DNA from: Cladosporium sp. IMV 00045
Taxonomy: Eukaryota; Ascomycota; Dothideomycetes; Cladosporiales; Cladosporiaceae
Assembly (NCBI GenBank): GCA_001931905.2
Contig: MSJI02000829.1
Location: 1-57,751, forward strand
Length of the DNA stretch: 57,751 bases
Direction: 5' to 3'
Every line of letters starts with the position of its first letter. Within the stretch, counting starts at the first letter, position 1. A program made the translations under genes and the position numbers. Under the pieces are notes generated by a model. The model saw only the letters and a program-made list of their open reading frames with translations. It was not told the DNA's origin and did no database searches. Positions 1-11,645 of this stretch are shown here, piece after piece.

Positions 1-202
1 AAAAAAAAAAAAAAAGTGCGTGTTCTTTATCTGCCCAATCTACCGCCTGCTCCTCAATCTAGTCTTTTCCATGTTGAGAAAGACATAAGCGGATTTCTGA
101 TGTGAGAAGTGCCTTGAAAACATCATTGTGGAGAAAAGAAAGCATGAAACAAAAAAAGATGTGAGAATGTAATGGCAGTGCTAAGGTAACCGAGAAAATA
201 CA

Positions 203-220
203 TCTCTCTCTCTCTCTCTC
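203..220. repeat. (CT)n microsatellite
   Basis: An uninterrupted CT dinucleotide run in non-coding flank. Confidence 0.85.
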
Positions 221-430
221 ACATTTTTCTCCGCTATGAATAATCTGTCCTGTGATTCCCTGCTCCCTATTCCCTAAGCCCTACTACTGCTACTAGTACT
301 AATAAGACCTCCCCCAAGGAGAAGGAAAAGAAGAAGAAGTAACGATCCCATCCCCCAACCCGTCCGCTCCTCACACGCACGCCAAAAATCTCTCCTTCCC
401 CCCGTTCCATTCCGGTCTGTCTAGTCTGAG

Positions 431-450
431 AAAAAAAAAAAAAAAAAAAA
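431..450. repeat. 20-nt poly-A tract
   Basis: Twenty consecutive A on the plus strand (poly-T in the sense of the neighbouring minus-strand gene). Confidence 0.9.
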
Positions 451-575
451 GTTGAGGAGAGAAGACGGGTCGGAATTAAGCGAAAACAAAAAAACAAAGA
501 AATAAGGCGCTCTGTGATAGAGGTGGTAGTCCCCGGCGAAACAAAAAAGAAAAAAGATTTCGCCCCGTTCCCCTG

Positions 576-608
576 TTTCCTTTCCTTTCCTTTCCTGTCC
601 TTTCCTTT
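576..608. repeat. (TTTCC)n pentanucleotide repeat
   Basis: Six to seven TTTCC units with one TGTCC variant, in non-coding flank. Confidence 0.8.
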
Positions 609-891
609 GGTGGGGGATTTGTTCTGTTGTGTTGTGTTTGGTGGGGTAATACTGATGAATGAGATGGACGCCTGGACGCTGATGCAATGAAAACGAATAA
701 GCAAGAAAAAACAAACGATGACGATGATGGAGTAATGATGGTGGCGTGGCGGTGGTGAGTGGGAAAGAGATTTGCGAGTTGCGTTGTTGGGCGGTATCCT
801 CTGCTCATCGGCAGTGGGCGTTGGATCGTGAACCGGAAGTCTCTTCCCTTCCGATTTCCAGCTTCTTTCCTTCAAGCTCTCTCATCCCCCC

Positions 892-3800
892 TCAAGACTT
901 CGACCCCTCACCCTTCCGCTCCGCATCCGGCTCAGGCTGATCGCCAAACGGACCCTGTCCAAAAGCCGGCGTCGTGTTCGTCGACTGACTGGGCGGGTGT
1001 CCAGCAGCGACCTCGGCGGGGTCTCTCACGACGACAGGGTCATTCTGCCTCGTGTCAGGGTGCACTTCACCCGAAAGGCGAACCTCGCGGCTCAGATCGG
1101 ACTTCGAACGGTCTCTAGATCCGAAACGCAGACTGTCGTTGTCGCCGCCCCTGCGCTCGATGGGAGACCATCCGCCGATGGAACCGGCGACGATACCCGC
1201 CATGGCGGCGCCGGCGAAAGCGACGTTGGAGCCGGAGCGGGAGCGGTTGCGGCGGCGGCGGGAGTCGGGGGTAGGTGGTGCTGGGGAGTGGGAGTGCTGG
1301 GAGCTGCCGTCGGCGGCGTCGATGAGAGGGGTGCCGGGGGGATCAGAGGAGGCGCGGCTGCGGCTAGGAGAGCGCGAGCCCATGATGAGTTCCTTGGGGT
1401 GGGCGACGGCGAACTTGAGGCTGCGCAGACGGCCGCCCTTGTACTTCCGCAGCCAGGCGAGTTCCTCCTTGATGTCCATGAGGCCCTGGTTGAATTGCCA
1501 CGGGTTCTCCTCGTCCGTGACGATCAGGTCTTCTTTCTTGGGCTTGTTGACCCAGTTCTTGATGAAGCCGGGGACGAGCTTGACGGCGAATTCGTTGGGG
1601 ACGAGGCGCACGATCATGCCGACGGGGATTGAGATGGCGCCGAGCACTATCGCGACGCCCCACTGATCGCCGAACTGCCTAGTGACTTGGAAGGCGCGGC
1701 CGCCGACGAAGATGATCAGAGTTTGCCCGCCGACCATGATGAGGAAAATGCCGGCGAAGAACCAGTTGCGCTGGATGCCTTCGAAGATGTTGAAGCGGTT
1801 GTCCAGGCGGCGGTTGTTGAGCGAGTTGAAGATCTGCATCCACACGAAAGTGTTGAAAACCATCGTCTGCAGCTGCTCCATCTCATCCTCGCCGGAGTAC
1901 TGGAAGATGGATGGCCCTGCGAAGTAGAGAATCAGAGTGATGACAAGCTGGTAGATAGCTTGTCCAATGATCATCTTCCACATGGTGACTGAGATGAGAG
2001 GGGCGGATTTCGGATCAGGCTTGCGGTCGAGAATTGCGCGAGTCGGAGGGTCGGTAGCGAGAGCGAGAGCGGCCATGGTGTCCATGATCAAGTTGACCCA
2101 CAGAAGTTGGACTGCAGTCAAGACAGACTCCTCTTCATCGGAAGAGACGGCCGTGATGAAGGCAAGCAGCACTGCAGTGATGTTGACAGTGATCTGGAAC
2201 TGCAAGAATTTCCTGACCGCATCATTCACAGCACGACCCCACATGAGCGCCTTGACAATCGAGGTGAAATTGTCGTCCATGAGAATGATGTCCGAAGCCT
2301 CTTTCGCGACCTCAGTTCCGGCGATGTTCATGGAAAATCCGACGTCGGCGGCCTTGAGAGCAGGTGCATCGTTGGTTCCGTCACCCGTGACAGCAACAGT
2401 CTCACCCATCTCCTTAAGTCTTCTGACCAAGATTCGCTTGTCCTCGGGGGAAGAACGTGCCAGAACTTGCAGCTTGGGAATAACCTCGCGTTGCTGTGAT
2501 TTGCTCATTTTCCTGAACTCGGGACCTTCCAAAGCAAGACCGCCAGCAGTGAAGATTCCACATTCTTTCGCGATAGCCTTTGCGGTATTGATGTTGTCAC
2601 CAGTGACCATACGCGGGAAAACGCCAGCTTTGATGCAGTCCGCGACGGAGTCCGAGACACCGGGTCGCAGAGGGTCCTGAATACCAACGAGGCCGAGGAA
2701 GGTCATATCTTTGCAGACATCCTCGAAAACAGCTTGAGTCCTGTCATCCTCAGCTCGGCGCGCTCCCTTAGGCGGCCAAGCCTCGAAATCGCGGTGGATG
2801 AAGCCGATGGTACGCAGAGATCTCGAAGCGTAGGCGTCGATCAAGTGCTCCAGCATTTCTCTGTTAGAGCCGGAAAGCGATGTGGCCTCAATGCCCTTGG
2901 TGGGCTCTCGGATGATGTTGCTGCAGTACCTGAGCATGATTTCACTGGCGCCCTTGACGTACATGCGATAGCCGCCCGTGGGAAGCTTGATGACCACGCC
3001 CATACATTTCCTCCCTGAATCGAAGGGGATGAGCTGAGCAACCTCGAAATTACTACGCTCGATGCTGATCTTGTCCATTGCCAGGAAATCATGGGCGAAT
3101 CCAAGCAGTGCAGTCTCCGTTTTTGACCCAACATACACCATCTTGCCTTCCTCTTCAGCCTCGAAGGCAGTCGAGTTGATAGCCATTGCATCCTTCCAGA
3201 GAGTGGCGGTGTCCTTAGAAAGAGTTTTGACGAATTCCGGAGCCATAACGTCGTCGACGTCGTCCTGCTGCTGAGAGCCCTCGGCAGCATCGCCAGCCTC
3301 CATGCCCGCATCAGCGCGATTGCTAAACCTGCTAGATGTTCCAATAGAGCCCGCAACGACTGTCATGACGTTCTGAGTAAGGGTGCCGGTCTTGTCAGAG
3401 CAGACACAAGTAGCGTTTCCCATGGTCTCACATGATCTCATCACGCGCACCAGATTGTTGTCTTTCAACATACGCTTGGTGGCGAATGCCAATGCGAGTG
3501 TCACCGCTAGAGGCAAGCCCTCAGGCACCGCCACGACGACGATGGTGACCGCAACAATAAGAATATCCAGGAAACGTTGACCTTTGTCCGCAGGCGAATC
3601 GTTGTTGTTAGGGAGCTGCGCAAGGAACTTGATGAGCAAGACGACGAACAGCGTCAGCGCTGCAGCACTGCCGAGCTTAGCAATGTATTCCGCCAGCTTG
3701 TTCAACTTCATCTGCAACGGAGTGGCTTCGTTATCCTCACGCAGAGCGAGCATAGTCTTGCCGTATGACGAGTGAATGCCAGTAGCAGTGACAATCATGC

Positions 3801-5160
3801 GGCCGAAGCCCTCGGTCACCTTGGCGCCAGAAATCATAAAGGGATCCATCTTCCTAAGATTCTCATTGCTTTCCATCGCCCTGTAGACCTCGTCCGCGCC
3901 GACTTTCTTGATCACATCAGACTCGCCAGTCGCGGACGATTCGTCACATTTCACGCTGTGGCCCGTGACATAGATGCCATCAACTGGGAGGATGTCACCA
4001 GGCTCGATGACCATGAGATCACCAACCAAGAGGTCATGAACGCTGATCTCCTGCGCTTTGCCGGAACGGATGACCTGCACGTTTCTCGCTTCCTTTTTCT
4101 TGTTCAATTTTACAAATTGACGCTCCTTCTGCCAATCGTTGAGAGCACCGACTCCCACGACTACGACAATGGCAACAATAATGGCAACACCCTCGACCCA
4201 TTCGACACCAGGCTCTCCTGGAGGGTGAGGTTGGCCAACAGCTTGGTAGATGCCCAATGCCAGCGCGATGGCGGCAGCAACAGTAAGCAATATCAGAATC
4301 TTGTCGTTATACGCCATCCATGCAAGTTGAAAGATGTTCTTCGCTTTGCGCTCCGGTAATCGATTGTCGTTAAAAATTCGCTTACGGTCCGTGAATGCGG
4401 ACTGGCTGCCCTTACCCGCGTGTGAATGAGACCTCGGTGGGGCCACCTTTGTAGCGTCGGAGTCTGAGGGACTCGGCGCAGCAGTTGCTTGCTCGAACGT
4501 TACGTTGCCATCCAACTCTTCTTCGTCTACGCTGAGGCCGGTATTGCGATCGGTCCTTAAACCCTTCTCCAAGCCTACCAATCCTCCCATTGCATGAAAT
4601 GCGCCCAAGCTCTTCGGGTTCAGTAGCTTCGTCATGTGTCCTGGCGCAAAGGCAAAAGGGTTGTCGTCTCGTTCGAAATCCGCTTCGGTGCCAGGATCTG
4701 GCTTAAGTGCATCCTCGTCACTAAGTACTGGATGATCACCAGCGCCGTGTCGAACGTCGTCAACGCCGAAAGCCTTGGATTGGTTATCTGTGCCGACGTA
4801 GGTGGTATCGGTGGTGGAGATGGTATCGCCTCCATCGGTATCAACACTGCCACCTCTTTTCCGCTGTGAAGGCACTGCGAGGAAGTTTTGAGGATGGCTG
4901 ACTTGCGTGGGAGACGATATATTATGCGGGCTAGTTGGTCGCGAGTCCCGGCTTTCGAAACTACCGCTTTTGCGTAGCTCTGGAGGTGTCGTTTGGCCTG
5001 TCGATGAAGGTCGTAGCATTGGCGACGATCCCTCCGTGCCCTCTTGCTCAGGCCGAACTAGATTCTCTGATGATCGACCGACTGCAGATGTGTCGATTGT
5101 TATGGTGGGAGCCCTGGCCCGGCGATTAGGGCCAGGGGATGATTTCCGATCATTGGCCAT
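892..5160 (-). CDS. PMC1: PMC1/PMCA-type Ca2+-transporting P-type ATPase
   Basis: This is an ATP-driven calcium pump, expected in the vacuolar or plasma membrane, that removes cytosolic Ca2+. It is a single 1,422-residue open frame without introns, starting at an ATG. Residues 1-270 are a Ser/Pro-rich disordered tail. Membrane segments start near residue 288. The actuator motif TGES is at 411-414, PEGLP of the calcium site in the fourth transmembrane segment is near 546, and the phosphorylation motif CSDKTGTLT has its aspartate at 589. Further on are the hinge TGDGTNDAPALK and the calcium-site segment WVNLIMDTMAALALATDPP. A tail of about 180 residues rich in Arg, Ser and Pro follows the last membrane helix. 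Vacuolar PMC1 is the closest well-known relative. A plasma-membrane paralogue cannot be excluded, since fungi often have several. Confidence 0.95.
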   Translation of the reverse strand: MANDRKSSPGPNRRARAPTITIDTSAVGRSSENLVRPEQEGTEGSSPMLRPSSTGQTTPPELRKSGSFESRDSRPTSPHNISSPTQVSHPQNFLAVPSQRKRGGSVDTDGGDTISTTDTTYVGTDNQSKAFGVDDVRHGAGDHPVLSDEDALKPDPGTEADFERDDNPFAFAPGHMTKLLNPKSLGAFHAMGGLVGLEKGLRTDRNTGLSVDEEELDGNVTFEQATAAPSPSDSDATKVAPPRSHSHAGKGSQSAFTDRKRIFNDNRLPERKAKNIFQLAWMAYNDKILILLTVAAAIALALGIYQAVGQPHPPGEPGVEWVEGVAIIVAIVVVVGVGALNDWQKERQFVKLNKKKEARNVQVIRSGKAQEISVHDLLVGDLMVIEPGDILPVDGIYVTGHSVKCDESSATGESDVIKKVGADEVYRAMESNENLRKMDPFMISGAKVTEGFGRMIVTATGIHSSYGKTMLALREDNEATPLQMKLNKLAEYIAKLGSAAALTLFVVLLIKFLAQLPNNNDSPADKGQRFLDILIVAVTIVVVAVPEGLPLAVTLALAFATKRMLKDNNLVRVMRSCETMGNATCVCSDKTGTLTQNVMTVVAGSIGTSSRFSNRADAGMEAGDAAEGSQQQDDVDDVMAPEFVKTLSKDTATLWKDAMAINSTAFEAEEEGKMVYVGSKTETALLGFAHDFLAMDKISIERSNFEVAQLIPFDSGRKCMGVVIKLPTGGYRMYVKGASEIMLRYCSNIIREPTKGIEATSLSGSNREMLEHLIDAYASRSLRTIGFIHRDFEAWPPKGARRAEDDRTQAVFEDVCKDMTFLGLVGIQDPLRPGVSDSVADCIKAGVFPRMVTGDNINTAKAIAKECGIFTAGGLALEGPEFRKMSKSQQREVIPKLQVLARSSPEDKRILVRRLKEMGETVAVTGDGTNDAPALKAADVGFSMNIAGTEVAKEASDIILMDDNFTSIVKALMWGRAVNDAVRKFLQFQITVNITAVLLAFITAVSSDEEESVLTAVQLLWVNLIMDTMAALALATDPPTRAILDRKPDPKSAPLISVTMWKMIIGQAIYQLVITLILYFAGPSIFQYSGEDEMEQLQTMVFNTFVWMQIFNSLNNRRLDNRFNIFEGIQRNWFFAGIFLIMVGGQTLIIFVGGRAFQVTRQFGDQWGVAIVLGAISIPVGMIVRLVPNEFAVKLVPGFIKNWVNKPKKEDLIVTDEENPWQFNQGLMDIKEELAWLRKYKGGRLRSLKFAVAHPKELIMGSRSPSRSRASSDPPGTPLIDAADGSSQHSHSPAPPTPDSRRRRNRSRSGSNVAFAGAAMAGIVAGSIGGWSPIERRGGDNDSLRFGSRDRSKSDLSREVRLSGEVHPDTRQNDPVVVRDPAEVAAGHPPSQSTNTTPAFGQGPFGDQPEPDAERKGEGSKS

Positions 5161-5648
5161 GTTGGTTAGTGAAATGCGAGCTCAGGTTGTCACGCCGGAC
5201 GATTATCAAGGATTCCTTTGTGCCTTGCAGAAGTGTCGAGGGATTCGCGGCTGAAGGGCCATATGAGTATTGCCGGTATGAAGTGGGAAAGTGGAAAGAG
5301 TAATGTCGCTGGGGCCTGTTGTCAGCAGGCAATGCTGCGGTTTGTGCGGTTTCGTTGTTATCGGGGCGCAGCAATCATCCAGGATGCGAATACGTGGTGG
5401 TGAGCAGGCGAAGCAGGTAAGAGCAGGCCGAGTGGCACCGAGAAGAACATCAAGAGAAGGCGTGAAGGGCAGACTCCACAAGCGCGGTCGAGCAACACAG
5501 GTGAGATATCCACTCTGAGCTCTCCGACGGGTGCCTGGAAGCAGAAGAAAGGGAGAAAGCGCGACGGGACACAGCAGAAACGGGTGGCGTCTAGCGGATT
5601 GCGAATAAAATCGATTTGTTTTGAGGGCGTTCGCTAAATGTCACAGTT

Positions 5649-5655
5649 GAGGCTG
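5649..5655 (+). promoter_or_regulatory. Candidate calcineurin/Crz1-type element upstream of the calcium ATPase
   Basis: GAGGCTG matches the core of the yeast Crz1-bound element. It lies about 490 nt upstream of the ATPase ATG and sits inside a 5-bp inverted repeat (CACAG...CTGTG). PMC1 is a known Crz1 target in yeast. A 7-mer is expected by chance in a region this long about one time in four, so this is only a candidate. Confidence 0.2.
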
Positions 5656-5812
5656 TGCAAGCAGTTGAGCGTGGGGAGCCTGGTCCTAGCGGCGCAACCA
5701 GACGGTGGAAGTAGTAGAGAAGCAAATGACGATGATTTCACCGCGACAAAAAGCATATACTGCTGTTGCCTTGGAGCCCGAGTATGAGTCGAGGATATCC
5801 CTTCGTGGGAGT

Positions 5813-5827
5813 GATTGATTGATTGAT
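5813..5827. repeat. (GATT)n tetranucleotide run
   Basis: Three and three-quarter GATT units. Similar runs occur at 13734-13758 and, inverted, at 17354-17388. Confidence 0.7.
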
Positions 5828-7426
5828 GCGGTGTGCTGATGCAGACAGACAGAGAAAGTCGTGGCAGAGTTGTATGGAGGGAGGCTTTGCGACGGCAAGC
5901 TATAGCTACCCGACCAGCAGAGCTCTTCTAGCCTTCTAGGTACCGTACGCTCTCCTTTCAGGCTGGGCGATGATGCTTCTCAAGCGATAAGAGGGCGGAC
6001 GTCGGGTAGGCAGGCTCGGCGGAGACTGCAGCAGTGACAGACTGACAGCACGCTGTTGGCGCGCGGACAACTGGGGATCGGTCAACGACCAGTCAAGGGA
6101 GAAAAACTGGTGGCAGCACGGTATCTAGGGGAGTCGCAGCGTGAAAGTCTAGAAGGCCAAGCATTACACAGCCTCGTTCGGGGGAGAGCTTGTATATAAG
6201 GGTTCGGAGGGCTTTTTCCTGAGCTATACAACATCGATGATGCCGACATGCCTGCCTGATTGCTGTCGCATCTCCCAATCCGACAGACCGGCATATAGCT
6301 CTGTGCGAGAGAGGACCTGACAGAGACTTGTCAAACGACCAAACGCTCATGGAACACATGGGCATCTGCAATCTCCTCCATCCGCCATCCGTCATCATCA
6401 TGGCAACAAACGGCCAGGCCCTGAAACAAAAATCGCGCTTGCGGCTTGATCAACCCACCAGCTCGTCCTAGCGCTTTGCAAATTACTGGGGATCGAGCAC
6501 GGCCATCAATGGTACTTCTCCGTTTGGCTGTCACTTTAAGGGGGATATGCAAACTGTAGTCAACACTTGACAGATGATACTGCTGAGTACCATATCGAGC
6601 AGATTTGGATATATGACCGTCAACACAAGTTTGATCGCCTATCTGCATCGCCGGTATAGCAAGCAAATGCCTGCAACTCCTGACTGCTTGCTTGGCTGTC
6701 GACCTGGGGACGGACAACAACACAACACAACACACGCACCCGGCCATCTACGGTCATATATTGACGCAAGCGGCTGTTCGTCGAAAAATAACGCATGGCT
6801 CCTTTCGTTTGTATGCACAACGCAACGCCTTCTTTTCCCCCTTGGTGCAGCGTTTCACCAACCAGGAAGGGCATGCCATGCGATTTCTTTGGCAACGGTT
6901 GGCTTGCAGAGGCCGCCTATCTGCATACGGAATGCTTGGGCGGTCTTGGAAGTGCACCCGATATTGCTCGGCTTGAGGATCTTGTCTGCTTGAGGATCTT
7001 GTCTATGGATACGATTGTTCGTAGGCTTGCTGCACCATTATTTTTCACACTGCGACACTTCACTTGACGTGCATCGAATTTCACTACGAAGCAGTCGACG
7101 CTCGTTATAAACCAAACGCAAGTATGATCTTAAGTCTTTAGATATACCTGCATTTCTTTTTCTTTTAAACCAGAGTTGGACCTACAAACGCAAAACGATG
7201 TCTGCTGATTTATCTTAGGGAATTTTATACGAGGCGAACAAATGATGTCGATAATCACTCGAACAATTAAAGAAACAGACAAAAATGCAAGCAATCACAC
7301 TCAAAACAGCCTAACCTCTCACAACCAAGAACGCCTCCAACTCATCGCCAACCCGAAGAATAATGAACTCCAATTCTCCCTCACAAATCACATCCACCTC
7401 AAAACGCAACCCACCCAAGCAAACCA

Positions 7427-7675
7427 TCACCTCCTCCCCACTCCCCTCGCCCCCCTCTTTCCCACCGCCATCCCCCTCCCAGCTCCGACACCAACTCCAG
7501 CTCCCTCTTCTCCCTCCGCTCCACAAGCCGTACAATCAACTTCCAGCTTAACAGTCGCCCAAATCTCCCCTCCCGCGGCGCAGGGACGCTGCACTAACGC
7601 CGCCGACGGGCAGAAGGCTGCGAAGACCGTCTTGGTGTGTCCGCAGGGGTGCGTGTGCGCGTAGTATTTGCACAT
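7427..7675 (-). CDS. Small Cys/His-rich fungal protein of unknown function
   Basis: An 82-residue frame starting MCKYYAHTHPCGHTK, with cysteines at 2, 11, 22, 32, 48 and 51. The spacing and the pattern MCxYYxHxxxCxH resemble a family of short uncharacterised filamentous-fungal proteins that may bind metal. The first 52 residues look genuine. After the CTAC pair the frame turns into a Gly/Arg-rich run, while a neighbouring frame stays open to 7311 with a more protein-like ending, so the true 3' end could lie there after a short intron or a frame error. No catalytic domain is visible and no function is proposed. Confidence 0.45.
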   Translation of the reverse strand: MCKYYAHTHPCGHTKTVFAAFCPSAALVQRPCAAGGEIWATVKLEVDCTACGAEGEEGAGVGVGAGRGMAVGKRGARGVGRR

Positions 7676-10600
7676 TGTCGAGAGGGGTGAGATGGAATTG
7701 GACGGGATGGGGTGGTGGGTTTGGGGATGCTTGGAGGGGGGAGGATGGGTCAGTGGGCTTGAGTCTCTGGATGGGCAGGAGGGGGTTTTGATTCATGGAG
7801 AATACTTACTGATGAGCAGGAACCTTGTGAGCTGTGAATCGCCCTCGTTCGCTTGAGCGGATTGGATTGGTTGGTGTTGTTCTGATCTCGTGAACCAGAT
7901 CGACTTCAATGGCTCTTGTCGTCCTTGCAGAATGGTCTTCTGATTCAACTGGCTGTAACAGATCGATCACGAAGTTGGATCATCTCGAGAGGACAGCAAC
8001 ACAGCACCACTCACCCATCCCTCTTATACCCGAACCAAACCCCCCTCTCCCGGTCGACGAAACATTTGCCATTGTCGAAAACGCAAAAGCAACAAAGCAA
8101 TTGTACAACCGCGCAACCATTCCTCCCCGTCCACGGAACAGGAAGCCTTCAACATCCAAACAACAAACTCATCCCTAAACCCGACTCCTGCGCCGTCTCA
8201 CAAATGAAACGTCGCATCTCATCTAATCCGTCCAACCAAACATTAAAAAACATCAAAACCTCACCTCACCGCACCATACCGCACCACAGCAGCCGGGGAA
8301 CACGGTACTGTCCCTTTCCTTCGTCTCAGCGCAAAGTAACGAAACCGGAAGAGCGCCTTCAGCGCACCAGCAAGAAGCAAACAGAAGCATCTCTTAAAGC
8401 GACACTGACAAAACCCAGAAGTCTTTGTCGCCGGCCCGAAGACCGGCGGAGTTTGCATCTAGGGGATCTAGATCCGGCGGCTATCGCGAGCCTTCCCCCC
8501 GAGGATCGAGGTCTATGATCCCGCGGGCCGGTGGCAGAGCGCATGGAAGCCGGGTTTCGGCGTGCTGTTGTTGCCCTTTGAGTGACGGGAAAGTTGGGAG
8601 GCAAGCGGATGGGGGGAAGGGGGTAGCCGGTTTTTGGGGGTGGGGGAACTACGGGGTGGATGGAATGCGAGATGCGAGATGGGTGGGATGGGTTCCTGGG
8701 AGGTTCCTCGGGGGGATGCGAGTCTCCGTTTCGTTTCGCGGCTAGGGGAGATGGGGTTGGGCCGGTTCGACTTTCGAGACGGGGTTTGCAAACAAATCGG
8801 TAAGTTGGGGAGTTATTGCTGGTGATTCCGAGGTAGGTGAGCTGGATGTTTGTCTAGAAGAGTTGCCCTTTCAATTGAGACTTCTGACGACGAATGGACG
8901 AGGGTACGGGTGTTGACGAACGGAGAGGCGGATTGTTTGATCGTGAGACTACATGCGTGCTTGCATGCTAGAATGCTGTGGCTACATTTGCTTTCTAGCA
9001 ACTACCGATCGGTATGGGTCGCGAGTGCTTGCCATGTCACAGTGCCAACGTTGCGATATTCCGGAACTATAGTGCCCACACCTCGCCTTGAACACGGGCA
9101 TGGTGCTGATAGCTTTTGCAATCTATCGTCATCTATCGCTCCATTTTTCACGTGCTCTAGCAAGAAAATCACGTGCCCTCACCGCCCCTTCCTCATCTCG
9201 CAAAGCCACACGCACACAGATGATGCGACACCAGCAGCCTGGCTCGCCAAAGTTGAGGTGCATATTACCGAATTAACCACAGTACATACATACACGCCCA
9301 AGTGCCGAGCGAGGCATCTATGACGGCTCGAATTAATACTAGCAGTCGAATCTGGCGAACCTCTACGCCGCACGCGCACACTTCTCTCGTTAACGTTATA
9401 CGAAGTTTCGCGATTGATGGGATTATTGCCATAAAGTACCAATCGATCCTCCGCGGTCCTTCGCGGATTGAGCTTCCACAGGGTACAATTTGACTCAAAG
9501 TTCACGCGGCTTTTCGGCTCTTGTGGCGTGGACCATTATTTGCCATTGGAGCGGTCGACAAGTTTGGGTTTGCGCATGTGCAGTCAGTACCGTCGTACCT
9601 GGCGTCGAGACACAGCAGCATTTGCGGTGCCTGCAGTGGAATGGAGTTGGGGTTTGTGTTCTGTTAGTCTCTGGTGCTAGAAGAATCCAAGAAGCACGCA
9701 GCCCAGCAAGAAAGTTCGGTCGCGTGGTTTGCGCACAGGATAGAAAGAGAGCTCGTGGAGGGTGGAGCGAACTCTGTGCGAACGTGGGAAATGTCTTAGC
9801 CGTGACGTTGGGAGCGAATGCAGGCACGTTTTTGGGTCAAGATTGGGACATTTCCAACATCACCTCTTGCTGCCGACCGGGTACGTACATGTAATTATCG
9901 GTCCTCTCTCGCAGTGATAAAGATGATGTCGTTCTTCTTCCACTTTCACATACCGCCAACGCACTACATACATGACATGTATTCCAGACCTGCTCTGTCC
10001 GCAGTGATCCCCGAGCGGCAGCAAGCCATGCCCTCACCGACAAAGCGCCCAATGGCACATCCTTGTCGCTGTCGGCTGCCGCCTAAGAAGGGCAATTGCC
10101 CCCAGTGCCAAACTCGACGTCAGCGCCGGCCAAACGTGGCGAGGTAGACTACTCGCTCGACTGATCCAGATATGAACATGACATGTACTGAATCCTGCCC
10201 GCCACGGCCCTGCCTTATGCGCTGTCAACTCCGCACGGAAGAATGGGAGAAGTCGCCTGCTGGGCGAAGAGACTTGGAGACGACGAGAGAGAGAGAGGCA
10301 GCTCGCGCGCGCCACGCCACGTAGCACACTGCACTTACTGCACCATAGCGGAGCCATCGTCTGCACACCTATGCAGCTATCCGCCGCGTAGATTGCGCGC
10401 ACGACTGATGTTGCTCTCACCGGCCATGCTATCCCAATGCCCTGTGACGGTTGGTTTGGACTTTCGTCTCTTTTCCCCTTGATCCTTTTGCTTCTTTACC
10501 GTCATTTGCTCCCTCCATCTTTCCCCGCCGTCGTGTCACAAACGTCCTGCCGTTGGCGCTGGTGATTCTTCGGGTCTGAAATAATTTTTGTGCCTCTCTG

Positions 10601-11645
10601 CGCCCGCCGCGATACGAAGAGTGAATTGCTCTTACATTCCTGCCTGCAGCTAATTGATTGCTACCTTACGCGACAGGAGAGGCGTTCTTCTGGACACTGC
10701 ATATCCGCTTTGCTAGCTATTGCGCGCGAGCCTGAAAACATCACATCACCACCCACCCACGCTACTGCTATATTGGGAGCTGAGAACCCATTGGGCTGCA
10801 GTCTTTCCTAACGGTCTCCGGAATTTGCTAGCCAGCTACTTGGACTCATCAATTGCGACAGACTGCTGCGGCCCGCCACAATAGTCCAACGAGTGAACGG
10901 ACAACCTCAACTTTTGCGCGAACCCGAACACCTCCCACGCGGCGCCAGCGAAGCAAAAAGCCAAACGACAATGAATCTGCGCATCGACATCATTGCCCGC
11001 CGCCCTTACTTGTAGGACTCCCGAGGTCCTTCTGCGCCCGCCACGCCAGGCATATCCGCCTGGTCTGCCTTGCCTATTGGCTCTGCGATTTGGACAAGTC
11101 CGCAAATCACAGCGGCCTCTCGCTTGCTTGTCGTCGTGACAGGCTCGACTGCGATCCTCTTGTGGGTACGCTTAGGCAGACAGCGGCTCGCATCAGGATT
11201 GAGGCGTCTGTCGGGTTCACACTACCACAGCCGTTCGACGCACACGGTCTGGATATTGTCACATCTTCCTCTCTGCCCATCGCCGGCGCTGCTCACACCG
11301 TCCTGGCCGTTCGTTGCCTTGTATTATATCCCGATTGTCTTTTGTCCAGCGCTTCACCTTGCGTCTTCAGGCCGGTGTAAATATTGATTCAAGTGGACCC
11401 GATCCAACGACCATTGACGGCGCTCCGATCCTCGACGAAGCCCAGTTGCCTGGGAGCTGTACATGCGACTTTACTTGGTTGGTTCTGCGCGTTAGAGTGT
11501 GGCTCAGACCCTTTACGCGATACACGACACGCTGACGATTTCACGACCAACAAAAGTCATTCCTGCGAACCATTAGCGTTTGTAACATTAACATTAGAAT
11601 CTCCTTGGAAACGAACATAACGACAAACGACGACAAACGACATCG
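7676..11645. other. Long intergenic stretch without a recognisable gene
   Basis: Nearly 4 kb with only short, mutually overlapping frames on both strands and no conserved motif. A perfect 12-nt palindrome (GGATCTAGATCC, 8464-8475) lies beside a GC-rich inverted repeat (CGCCGG...CCGGCG, about 8430-8450). The final several hundred bases should be promoter and 5' UTR of the 14-3-3-like gene. A non-coding RNA cannot be excluded. Confidence 0.5.

Larger units (their letters stand above)
1..891. other. 3' flank of the calcium ATPase, low complexity
   Basis: No gene is visible here. The stretch is the 3' flank of the minus-strand calcium ATPase and is rich in simple repeats: a poly-A start, a CT run, a 20-A tract and a TTTCC run. 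The open frames crossing it are homopolymer-driven (poly-Phe, poly-Ser) and are not credible proteins. Confidence 0.6.
5161..7426. other. Upstream region of the calcium ATPase, no gene seen
   Basis: About 2.3 kb between the calcium ATPase start and the next small gene. It should hold the ATPase promoter and 5' UTR. I found only short shadow frames. A GAGGCTG heptamer (5649-5655) and a GATT run (5813-5827) lie in it. Confidence 0.5.

Noticed and set aside
203..608. Possible transposon or telomere remnant in the repeat-rich left end
   Set aside because: Only unrelated simple repeats are present. There is no terminal inverted repeat, no transposase fragment and no telomeric unit array.
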